Translations under genes and position numbers: made by a program
Assembly (NCBI GenBank): GCA_029260735.1
Contig: JAJDCR010000089.1
Coordinates: 33,902-97,901 of the forward strand
From: Planctomycetota bacterium
GTDB taxonomy: Bacteria; Planctomycetota; Uabimicrobiia; Uabimicrobiales; Uabimicrobiaceae
Direction of reading: 5' to 3'
Length of the DNA: 64,000 nt
The notes under the pieces: model-generated
What the model was told of the DNA's origin: nothing
Seen by the model: only the letters and a program-made list of their open reading frames with translations
The model's database searches: none
Shown here: in pieces, positions 17,133 through 28,300 of the stretch
Layout of the letters: each line of letters begins with the position of its first letter
How positions within the stretch are numbered: position 1 is the stretch's first letter

Positions 17133-18026
17133 ATGGAAACAAAATACAAACATACTCAATTCGGAACGGTAACAGTAAGTGCTCTACTCTTAGGTTTTAC
17201 TTTAACTCTCTATGTTCTTTACTTCGCTAATATAGGAACTTCAGGCCTAGGGGTAGGTGCTGCTCTGGGGATTTTTTTGATAACGACTTTTGCTTCCCTT
17301 ACTATTGAGATCTCTTCAGAGAAATTGCGTTTCTTTTTTGGATGGGGTTTAATCGGAAGCAAATATGATTTAGCGGGCATTCAAGCGACAGAAGTCGTGA
17401 AAAATCCATGGTACTATGGTTTTGGTCTTCGTTTAACTCCTGAGGGATGGTTATATAATGTTTCAGGCCTAAAGGCGGTTCTTGTTACATTTAAAGACGG
17501 CAAAAAAATACGTCTGGGGACAGATGAGCCCGACAAATTAAAAGAGACATTGGATTCTCTTATCGAGCCAGAGACGAATTGGACAGATGAGAGCAAAGCA
17601 GGTAAAGGATTTGGGATTATAGTGGGCGTGGTGATATTCTTTTTTGTTTTATTTGGAACCATTGGGGGATTTTTGATCTACAGTGAGCAAGAACCCAACA
17701 TTGTAGTAAATACCGAATTTATGGAAATTGATGGTCTCTATGGAGAAAAATTGCCTTTAGATAAAATAACGAAGGTCGAGCTTCGGACATCTATGCCCAC
17801 AATATTAGCGAAAACGAACGGCTACGATTCGTTTTCGGCAGTTAGAAAAGGGGGTTTTCGTTTAGAGGAAATAGGTGTGGGAAAACTCTTTATTCTCTCC
17901 AAGGAAGGACCTTTTTTGTTCTTGTTTTTAGAAAATGAATATCGAGTTATCAATTTCCCAGAAGCTAAAAAAACAAAAGACTTGTACCAAAAAATATTGG
18001 ATCAGAAAGCTCCTTCTGAAAATTAA
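17133..18026 (+). CDS. Membrane protein with PH-like domains
   Basis: A 297-residue protein with two N-terminal transmembrane helices (~residues 13-33 and 39-57) and a third in the middle (~160-185). Between and after them are two similar soluble stretches: RFFFGWGLIGSKYDLAGIQ with FKDGKKIRLGT, and ELRTSMP with FLFLENEYRVINF. Each looks like a bacterial pleckstrin-homology (bPH) fold. The assignment is from pattern, not a named family. AAAGGAA lies ~9 nt before ATG 17133. It overlaps the end of the convergent sulfatase-fold gene by 4 bp. Confidence 0.6.
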   Translation: METKYKHTQFGTVTVSALLLGFTLTLYVLYFANIGTSGLGVGAALGIFLITTFASLTIEISSEKLRFFFGWGLIGSKYDLAGIQATEVVKNPWYYGFGLRLTPEGWLYNVSGLKAVLVTFKDGKKIRLGTDEPDKLKETLDSLIEPETNWTDESKAGKGFGIIVGVVIFFFVLFGTIGGFLIYSEQEPNIVVNTEFMEIDGLYGEKLPLDKITKVELRTSMPTILAKTNGYDSFSAVRKGGFRLEEIGVGKLFILSKEGPFLFLFLENEYRVINFPEAKKTKDLYQKILDQKAPSEN

Positions 18027-19234
18027 TCGACCACCCAATCAAATCTTTCGCGCAAGGCTTCTCTTAAAATAATATGAGGATCATTCTTTCCTTTTTGAGC
18101 TCTCAGAGAAGGGTCTTGGAAAAAACTTTTGACAACGCGAGCATTTTCGGGAATCCCAGTGCTAAAGTCGGCGATTAAAAATTCAAAGTCGTGGTTTTTT
18201 TCTCGGTAGGTACATTGGAGAATATGATTAGGATGTCCATTTTCCCACCCAGCATACATAAGAGCTGCGACATTATCTGTAAACTTTGTATTCGAAGCCA
18301 TCCGGCTATCTTCGACAAAATAAATCCGGTCGGGGTCTAAATTTTCTTCCCAAGACGAATTATCTGTGGGACGATTCTCTAGGGAAAACTTATTTAAGAT
18401 GGTCGGATGGAAATCGCGTATAGAGGTAAAGTTCCTCTGAGGAATAATGGGCTTCTTGGTGTTATCTTTAAATAAAGCCCACTGTAAGCATCCACGAGGG
18501 TCAATTTTCTTCATGTATTTTTGAGAAAAATCGCCGTGGTCGGAAAATAGCCAAAAAATGGCATTTTCTTCGTCCCAATTCCAAAAGTTCAAAAATTCCT
18601 CTAGTTGCTTTTGGGCTATATCTTTTTTCTTATTAATACGCGCAGCGCTGTGATGCTGGTGGTACATAACAAAATATAAGGTATTTTCTCCTGACTGAGA
18701 CTGAATTTCCCGGATAGAGTTTTTTTGATCTTCTATGTATTGGGTATCTTCTCCTAGGACAATGTTAATAACTTCCTCGTCGTCGTAGTTTAAGGGACGA
18801 TTGTATTTCTCGCAGAAATAATCTCGAAACTGATACACCCGGTCAGAATCGACCCAGCGATTCCAGAGATCTTCTTCTCCCATATTATAGATTTTTACCT
18901 TCCAGTTTGCCTGAATAAATTTACGGACAAACATTTGCTCTCGCCAAGGCCACTCAATGCGATCTCTGGGAGTTCCATCATCTAAGTACCCAGCAGGAGT
19001 ATGGTATTTTTTGCCTGTGTAGTATCCAATCCCATGCTCTTCCAAATCAGATAGCTGCTGTCCTGTTAACATCGAAAAAAGAGTGGTTTGAGTGAAGTAC
19101 TGGGTTATCTGATAAAAAAAATGGGCACCTTTTTTCTCTGCTAATTCTTTCCAGGCGGGATTTAAAACAGCAGTATCGGCTAAAAGACAATAGATTTTTG
19201 TTCCTTTACGAGAAGAGGATTTCTTTTTGCTCAT
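18023..19234 (-). CDS. Sulfatase-fold (alkaline phosphatase superfamily) protein
   Basis: A 403-residue protein without a signal peptide. Metal-site motifs of the alkaline phosphatase superfamily are visible: an early Asp in LLADTA, a Thr-rich nucleophile loop (YFTQTTLFSMLTGQ), a His pair in YHQHHSA and LFSDHGDF near position 230. The nucleophile would be threonine, as in phosphoethanolamine transferases, rather than the Cys/Ser of true sulfatases (CxPSR absent). The substrate is unknown. It lies 90 bp downstream of the NRPS on the same strand and could be cotranscribed, but nothing in the sequence ties it to peptide synthesis. Ribosome site is weak. Confidence 0.65.
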   Translation of the reverse strand: MSKKKSSSRKGTKIYCLLADTAVLNPAWKELAEKKGAHFFYQITQYFTQTTLFSMLTGQQLSDLEEHGIGYYTGKKYHTPAGYLDDGTPRDRIEWPWREQMFVRKFIQANWKVKIYNMGEEDLWNRWVDSDRVYQFRDYFCEKYNRPLNYDDEEVINIVLGEDTQYIEDQKNSIREIQSQSGENTLYFVMYHQHHSAARINKKKDIAQKQLEEFLNFWNWDEENAIFWLFSDHGDFSQKYMKKIDPRGCLQWALFKDNTKKPIIPQRNFTSIRDFHPTILNKFSLENRPTDNSSWEENLDPDRIYFVEDSRMASNTKFTDNVAALMYAGWENGHPNHILQCTYREKNHDFEFLIADFSTGIPENARVVKSFFQDPSLRAQKGKNDPHIILREALRERFDWVVD

Positions 19235-19270
19235 GTTTTTTTCTAACTTTCCCTTTAGTTGCGACTATTA

Positions 19271-19300
19271 TCATCAATACTATCATCATCAATACTATCA
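19271..19300. repeat. 15-bp tandem repeat, two copies
   Basis: Two perfect copies of TCATCAATACTATCA lie back to back in the 90-bp gap between the NRPS and the sulfatase-fold gene, with a partial third copy just upstream. Probably slippage-derived; no function evident. Confidence 0.6.
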
Positions 19301-19324
19301 TCGGCATTCATCTACATTGACTCT

Positions 19325-22300
19325 CTAATCATCTAAATATTTTTCTAAAATTTTTCGACAATCATCGAGATGCCAAGTGATCGAAGTTAAGTGGTTTCCT
19401 GGAATCTTCTCAAAATGAATCTCGGAAGATAGCCTCTGCCAATCGTCTTTATTTAAATAATCAAAGGTTTCTTCGTTTAAAAGCACAACGACAGGTACCT
19501 TTAAGGAAGAAGGAAAGTAAGTGGCCGTGGCTTTACTATACGAGTCTGTCAGATAGATGCGATATTCTTTTTCTTCTAGATGCTCTTTATTTTTAAAAAT
19601 CTCAAGTCTTCGAAAACGTTTTTTTGTCCATTTTTTATTTGAACGAGAAGAGTTTTTGAAATAGAGAAGATAAAATTCTTTCCATTTTTTTTCAGAAAAA
19701 CCAAACAAATTTCCAAGAAAAGAAACTCCTTTATATAACAAAAAATAGTCTCTTTTAATAGCGGGAGGATCAATTAAGAAAACTTTTTTTACTTGTTTTC
19801 CTCGCTTAGTTAAATTTTTGGCCACCTCCCAAGCAACATAGGCTCCATTGCAAAAGCCACCTATATAAAAAGGGCCGTCAATGAGATCTTCTAGTAAAGA
19901 AGCGTATTCTATTGCCATAGCCTCAATACTACCGGGTATTTCTCTAGAAATAATCCCATGAGGACAAAGAGTGTAAAAAGGACGTTGAGGCTCTAAATTT
20001 TGGGCTAATTTTATAGAATAAAAACCCAGCCCATTAAAATCTCCATGAAAGAAAAAAAGAGGGATTCTTTCTGGATCAGAAGTTACCTGAGTGATAGCCT
20101 CAGGAGTATAGTGATTTTTTTTAATAAGAGTGGAGAGTTTTTGGATTGTGGGAGACTGAATAAATTCCCATAGCGGAATATCTAAAGACAAGGTGCTATT
20201 TATTTTCTCTAGCATTATAGAGGCCTCTAGAGAAGAACCACCAAGAGCAAAAAAGTCGTGCTCAATATTTAGTGTTTTTTGCTTCAGAGTTTCTTTCCAA
20301 ATTTCAACTACAGTATACTGAAGAGGGTCTTCGGGGACTTTTAGTTTTTGTTTCAGTTGTTCAGAAGTGAAAGAGACAAGTAGTTCTTCTAATTTTTCTT
20401 TGTCAATAAGATTTTCTTGGCGAGGAAGTTGATTGAGCTTCACAAAAAACGTCGGAATAGGAGGCCAAGAAAATTTTTGCAGAAGCTTACCTAAATCGAG
20501 AATCTCCTCTGAAAAATCGGAGTTTAAAACAAGGCAAATGATGAGTTCCTTCTCTATGTCTCCTCGAATTAGGACTCCAGCCTCCTCAATTTTATCTTGC
20601 TCAGACAAGAGATTTTCAAGCAGAGATACATCTACCTCAATTCCCTGAACAAGAGGCCCTATTCTTTCTCTACTATTTTCTTCGTAAAAAGAAGAGAGAG
20701 GAGCTTTTGCATCAAGAAAGCATTTTTCTAGAATAAACTCTATTCGAGAAATTAGACCTTCTATTCTTGAAGATGAAAAAAGATTAGAGTTATAGATTAG
20801 TTCTAATTTCCAATCATTTTCTTGTTCTTTAGAAACGAGCAGAGAAATGTCAAAGGGATTCATTGGCAAAGAAAGCTCTACCGGAGTCTTTTCTAAAAAG
20901 GAGTAGCTTGTTTTATCTAGATATTGACAAAAAAACTGCGCAATAGGAAAGCGGCCAGGAATACGAGGAGGGTTTATCATTTCGACAAGTTGCAAAAAAG
21001 ACCAGTTAGCATAGTTTTTTGCTTCTTCAAGGTTTCTTTGAGTAGCAGATAAAAATTCTTCCATTGAGATATCTTTTTTCACTTGGCCAAATAAAGGAAC
21101 CAGGTTAGCGTAGTTTCCCAAAAATTTTTCCTTTATCGAGGAAAATTCTGCCGCCACTATAATGTCCTCTCGTCCACTTTCTTCACTCAAAACAATCTGG
21201 AAAATCCCCATAAATAGAGTGAGAGGATCAATAGATTTCTTTTCGCAAAAATCTTGGATTTGAGAAGAGAGCTCTGAAGAAAAAGTCCTTTCTTCTTTAT
21301 CTTTATGAAAAACCGTTTCCCTAGTGCGTTCATAATCACTAGAAATTTCAAGGAAAGACGTCCAGTTTTTTGATTTCTCTAGCCAATATTGGCGGCTCTT
21401 TTCTTCCTCTCGATTCTGTTGTTCCTCAACATAGTTTTTGTAGTGTGAATGCTCTGGAATTTCTTGCTCGATCTTTTTTATCTTTTCTGTCTTCCCTATC
21501 TTTTCTGTCTTCCCTATTTTTTCTGTTTTTTTTGTTTTTGAAGATAAATTTTGATAACAAGTTTGACAGAGCTCTAAAAAATAACGGATAGTTTCTTGGT
21601 CAAAGGCTCTTTGATGAAAAATAATTAAGAGTAAGTTCTCTGATTCCATATTTTGAACAATTACTTTAAAGGACGAACTCAAGTCATAATCAGATTTTTC
21701 CTTTTCTATCCACTCACTGATTTCTTTATGAACAATAGGGATTTCTCTTTCCTCCCAGAAAGTTTCTCTTCCATTTCGAGGAATAACTTGGAGCAACTCT
21801 CCTTCAAAAAAGACACAACGACTTTGAATATAACTATGCTTCTGAGCAATTACATAAAGAGCTTTTTGGAGAGCAAAAAGATCTATTTTTTGCGGAATTT
21901 TATAGACGATACTTCCTATTTGACTTGTGTTTTTCGGATAAAAAGATTGGAAGAGCCAGATCTGTTTTTGCTGGTAAGAAGTGGGGGCAACCGTATCATC
22001 AGGATTTTTTTTGAGAGAATGAGGCCAAGAGGGGAACAGGTTTTTTTTGGGTTTTGTTACAGCCTTTTGTCCTTCTATATATTTAGCAAAACCTTTAATA
22101 GTAGGTGATTCAAACAATAGAATTAAAGGGAGTTTCTCTCTCAATTCCTGTTCTATTTTTGTCATGACTTGGATTGCCAGGAGTGAGTGTCCGCCCAGAT
22201 CAAAAAAATTATCGTAAACTCCTATGCCTTCGATTTTCAAAACTTGTCCCCAGATATTCGCAAGTTTTATTTCAACTTCTGTTTTTGGTTTTTCCCAACT

Positions 22301-25300
22301 AGTGCTCATTTTAGACGTAAGTTTTATTGAGTCTAAAGCCCTTCGATCTATTTTTCCATTGGCTGTTAAAGGCAGTGTATCCATAGACACCAACAAAGAA
22401 GGGATCATATAATCAGGAAGATGCTCTCGTAAATACTCACGAATACTACTATCATGAAGTGTTTCTTTGGGGTTCTTAGGCATATAATATGCAATTAAAT
22501 AGTTTTCCTTATTTTGATTTTGCCTGGATAACACGACTGTATTTTCAATCTCTTGATGCTTCTTTAAAACGGTCTCTACTTCACCACAAGCAACATTAAA
22601 ACCCCTAATGCTCACGATATCGTCTTTACGACCTAAAAATATTATTTCTCCTTCGAATGTATATTTCCCCATATCTCCTGTTTTATACATTCTTGCGTCT
22701 TTTGCTTGTGAAAAAGGATTGTTAATAAACTTTTCTTTTGTTAGCTCATTGTTTAAATAACCCCGAACTACTTGAGATCCTGCTAAGCATATTTCGCCAG
22801 CCACTCCCAGGGGAACGATTTGTAAGTTGTCGTCTAAAATAAAAACTTCTACATTAGTAATCGGTTGTCCTAGAGGAAGAACTTCGTATTGTAAATCTTT
22901 TTTGCTTACAGGGTGCACTAAGACCCCAACACTGGTTTCAGTAGCCCCATATTGATTATAAATTTGGCAGTCCTCTATTTTTAATATTTCTTCGAGAGCT
23001 CTGCGGTATGTCGCTTCCGCCACTAATATCAAAGTTTGTCTGGGGCGTATCTCTTTCGAAAAACTTAGAAGAGTCATCAAGTGAGAAGGAGCTATTTTCA
23101 TATAATCGATTTTCTCAGCCTGAAAATACTCTCGTAACTTGGGTGGGTCCAAAAGAGATTTTTGAGAAAACAGATGCACTTTTCCTCCCGTTAGAATAGC
23201 AGGAAAGTATAAAGACATTCCCGCATCAACTGTAAAAGGTTGGAATACAGCATAGCCAGATTTTTCAGATTTTTCTGTAATCTGGTACCGTTTCATCACA
23301 GCAAGAATACCGTTTTTTAGATGCCGATGTTCGACAAGTACTCCTTTGGGCTTTCCCGTAGAGCCCGAAGTAAAAAGACAGTAGGCCAAGCTTTCTTCTT
23401 TTTTTCGCCTGAAAATATCTTCTCGTGATTCTAGAAAAATTACTCTTTCTTCTAAATCCAAGCAGATGAGCTCACCTTTTTCTTCCAGGAAGAATTTTTC
23501 TTGGTGCTCTTCTGTTGTTATAATTATGGGGAGTTGTAAATCGTCTAGCATCAAATGCAAACGTTTTTGAGGATGCTCTGGATCTAGAGGAACAAAAGCT
23601 CCTCCCGCTTTCATCGTCGCTAAAATGGCGATAAAAGTTACTAGGGGATTATCAAAAGCAATTCCGACCAGAGTTTCTTCTTTTACTCCTTTTTTCGCTA
23701 GGTAATGGGCTAACTGATTGCTTTGTTCATTAAGTTGCTCGTAAGTTAATGACTTCCCTGCATAGACTACTGCTAAATCCTGGGGAGTTTTGTTCGCCTG
23801 AGCAATAAACATTTCCTCAATCGTTCGCTCTTCCTTAAAATTGTGCTTGTGGCTTTCTGTCGAGCAGAGCACTTTCCTTTTTTCTTTGTCCGTTAAGATT
23901 TCAAAGTGGCTAATTTTTTCTTGAGGATTTGCGATAATATCTTGGACTAAGTTTTGATAGTGCTCGGCCATTTGGGCTATAGTCTCTTGCTTAAACAATG
24001 TATTGTTGTAGCAAAAATGTAACTGAACCTGATCCTTTACTTTTATATATAAAGTTAGGTCAAATTTAGAAAACTGGACAGAGCAAGGAAAGTCAGAAGC
24101 AACAATTCCTTTTAGTTGTTCTTCCACTCCCTCTAAGTCTAACATGTTAAAGAAAACTTGAAAAAGAGGATTTCGACTCGTATCTCTAGGAGGATTTAAT
24201 ACCTCCACTAATCGCTCAAAAGGATAGCTTCGGTGTTCGTAAGCATTAATCCATACCTGACGAACTTCTGCCAGAGCCTCAAGAAAGGAAAGTTCCTGAG
24301 AAAGATCTATTCTCAAAGCTAAATTATTAATAAAAAAACCAACTAGGCCCTCAAGCTCTTGCTGGTCACGGTTGGCAACAGGAATACCAATAACAATATC
24401 TTTTTGGCCGCTATAACGATTAAGTAGAATGTGAAAAGCCGTCAACAAGACCATAAAGACAGTGGCGCTGTTTTCTTGGGAAATATTTTTTATTTGGGCA
24501 AATAGCCCCTCATCAAAAATAGAATAAACATTACCCGCACTGTGCTTTTGCATTTTTGGTCTGGGCTGATATGTAGGAAGATGAAGGGTAGGAATAGTCC
24601 CCGAAAATCTTTCCTTCCAAAATAATTCATGCTCTTTAAAGAAAGGCTGCTGGAGTAATTTTTGCTGCCAAATGCTGTAGTCAGAATATTGAATAGAAAG
24701 AGGAGAGAAGGTAGGTTCTTCCTTTTCTAAGAGAGCATTGTAAGCTAAAACCAATTCTTTCCAAAGAATCGACATGGACCAACCATCGCTAATAATATGG
24801 TGTATAGTTAAAACGAGGATGTACTTTTCTTCTTCCCACTTTATCAATGCTGCTCGCACTAAAGGATCTTTTTCCAAATCAAAAGCTTTTTGAGTTTCTC
24901 TATCAATAGCTTCATTTATCTTTTCTTTTCGCTCTGATTTGTCATATACCGTAAAATCTAAACAAGATAAATCCAAGTTCAAAGAAGAGATTATTTTTTG
25001 AGAAGGTATCCCTTCCTCCTCAAAAAACTGAATTCTTAGAGACTGTTGACGCTTTAAGATAGCATTAAAAGCCTCTTTTAGATTATTTATATCCAATCTT
25101 CCTAGGAAAAGTTTAGCCCAAAACATGTTGTAGGAAGGATTTTCCGGCTCCAGTTTAGACAAGAACCATAGTCTTTTTTGGACTAGAGAAAGAGGATATT
25201 TTTCCTGTTCTATCCTGGGGATAATATCTATTTTATGGTTATCTTGCTCTAAATAATTTGCGATCCCTTCTATCGTAGGATATTCGAAAATTAAATGAAC

Positions 25301-28300
25301 GGGCATTTCCTTTCCCATAACTTGTTGAATTCGATGAACCATTTTTATCGCCAACAAGGAGCTACCGCCTAAAGAGAAAAAGTTTTCATGAATGCTAATT
25401 CTCTCTATTCCTAAAACACTTTCCCATATTTCCAACAAGATTTGTTCCTGGGGAGTTCTGGGAAGAGAAAACTTTAATGGGGCTTTAGGCTTATAAGATT
25501 GAGCTTCTTTCACTAAAGCCCGACGATCTATTTTTCCATTAGAATTGAAAGGAAAAGATTCGACATGGACAATAAGAGAAGGAATCATGTAATCAGGAAG
25601 GTATTTTTTCAGATGTAGGAATAAATCTTCGATGGAAGCTTTATTCCCTGTAAAGAAAGCGACTAAAGTGTTTTCTTGGTTTTTCTCTATCACAACAACA
25701 GCAACATCACTGACCAAAAAATGCTGAGATAAACAGTTCTCAATTTCCCCACACTCAATTCGAAAACCACGTATTTTTACTTGATGATCAACTCGGCCCA
25801 AAAACTCAACATTACCATCAGGAAGATAGCGCCCCAAATCTCCTGTTTTATACATCCTCATTCCCGACTTTTGAGAAAAAGGATGAGGTAAGAACCTTTC
25901 TGCTGTTCCATTGGGGTTATTGTAGTAACCTCGAGCGACTCCATCTCCACTAACCCAGATCTCTCCTATCACTCCTACTGGAGTATGTTCTAAATTATCA
26001 TTGAGCACATACACTTGAGAATTAGCTATTGGCTTACCAATGGGAATATCTTTTGTAAATATTTTCTCGATAGCATAAATAGTGCTAAAGGTAGTGTTTT
26101 CAGTAGGACCATAGCCATTGAGAATCTTTACATTGGGATACTTTTGCTGGATTTTATTTATGTGACGAAAAGAAAGCTTTTCTCCTCCCACCAGAAAATA
26201 CTTAAGAGACTCGAAAACAGAGATTTTTTGCTCCGCAAAAAGATTACAGAGTCCGGCCATCAACCACAGAATACTGACCTTTTCTTCTCTCAAAATTTTT
26301 ACAAACTGCTCTGGATGTAAAAGATCGTTCTGGGAAATAATGACAAGTTTGGTTCCATTGAGAAGGGCACCCCAAACTTCAAAGGTAGAAACATCAAAAG
26401 AAGGAGAGCCAGCATAAGCCAAGACATCATTAGGCTCAATAGTAATGAAATTAGTATTTTTAACGAGACGAATGACCGACTGGTGCTCTACTCCAACTCC
26501 TTTTGGTTTACCAGTTGAGCCAGAGGTAAAAATTATATAGGCCAGATTCTTAGGATAAACAAGTGGGAGAAGATTCTCTATTCGAGCAGATAAAACAAGT
26601 TTATCTAAGAAGAACATTTTGGGAACAAAACTAGCCTCCGCTAAATCTTTTTTTAGCGGAGAAGATGCCAGAACAATCTCAATGCCTGTTTTCTCAATAA
26701 TATACTTAATTCTTTCTAATGGATAATTTGGATCAATGGGAACATAGGCTCCTCCTGCTTTTAAAATAGCTAACATACTAATGATTAATTCAATAGAGCG
26801 ATCCATTAAAATCCCCACTGTTTTTTCAGGAAAAACCTGCTCATCTCTTAGAGTATGGGCGAGTTGATTCGCTTTTTCGTTCAGTTGCTGGTAGCTCAGG
26901 GTTCTACCTTTCATACTCAAAGCAATGGAAAGAGGAGTTTTTATGACCTGTTCTTCGAAAAGCCGATGAATAGTTTTATTTTTGGGGTAATTGGTTGTCG
27001 TTTTGCTCCACTGGGTTATCTTCTCTTCTTCTTCTTTTGTTAGTATGGGAAAAGTGTAGATTTTTTGATTTGGAGTAGTGGTAATACCATGAAGTAAAAT
27101 TTGAAAATGATGGAGCATACTCTCTATGAAAGATCTTCTAAAAAGAGAAGTGCTATATTCTAGATTAAGGGTAAAGTGAGTTTTTTCTCTTCTTACGTAT
27201 AGGGTTAAATCAAACTTCGAAGTTTCCACTTTAGGAGGAATATTTTTTACTTCTATCCCTTTCCATAGTGCCTCTTCAGAAGATGTTTCTAACATACTAA
27301 ACATAACTTGAAAAAGGGGATGCCGACTGGTGTCGCGAGGAGGATTAATCACTTCGACTAACTGCTCAAAAGGATAGTCCTGATGTTCATAGGCTTCTAG
27401 ACAGGTTTCTCTTACTCGTTGCAGTAGCTCAAAAAAAGTAGAATCACCTGAAAGATTAATTCGCAAAGCTAAAGTATTGATAAAAAAGCCGATTAGATTC
27501 TCTGTTTGATTGTGCCGTCTATCAGAAATGGGTGTTCCTACTATAATCTCTTTTTGTCCGCTGTAGCGACTAAGAAGGAGAATCCAGGAGGCTAAAAAAG
27601 TCATAAAAGTGGTGACATTTTCTTGACGAGCTAACTCTTGAATGGCCTGGGAAACTTCATTACCTAAACTTAGGGATATTCTCTCTCCCAAATAATTTTG
27701 CCTTTTTGGCCGAGGCTGGTATATCGGAAGATTTAGAATGGGAATTTTTCCTGAAAATTGATCTACCCAATATTTTTTTTGCTCTTGTAAGGCAATTTTT
27801 TCTAATTGTTGGTGTTGCCAAATACTAAAATCGGTGTATTGGATAGGAAGGGGAGAAGAGCTAAGTTTGTCTCCTTGCTGTAAAGCATTGTAAAACAAAG
27901 TCAACTCTTTCCAAAGAATAGAAATTGACCATTCATCGGTAATAATATGGTGCATATTAATTAGAAGAACATGCTTTTCTTCGTGCAACTTAATCAGTGC
28001 TGCGCGCATTAAAGGAGCTTCCTCCAGCGGAAAAGGTCTTTGAGTTTCTTCGCGGATAATTTTTTCGACCTCTTGCTCTTGTTCTTGTTTAGAAAAGGCA
28101 AATGCACTTAAGTCATAGCACTGTAAGTCCCAATTAGAATCAGAAATGGAGATAATTTCCTGGTAAGGTAGCCCGTCTTTTTCGACAAATCGAGTTCGTA
28201 AAGAGCCTTGGTGTTGTATGCTAGTTTGAAAAGCTATTTTTAAATCATCGATATTCAACTTACCCAGAAATAATTTAGTTAAAAATATATTATAGAAAAG

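Noticed and set aside
22345..23830. Third amino-acid adenylation domain of the NRPS seemed to lack the conserved Asp that binds the amino group (FTVDAG read as Thr in place of Asp).
   Set aside because: With a two-residue shift the motif aligns as TVDAGMSLYF to FDxSxxEIF, putting Asp back at the right position, so loss of Asp is not supported.
27930..27960. Second NRPS condensation core HHIITDE as an inactivating change (Gly of HHxxxDG to Glu)
   Set aside because: The catalytic His pair and Asp are intact, and I recall HHxxSDE variants in working enzymes, so I do not treat it as loss of function.
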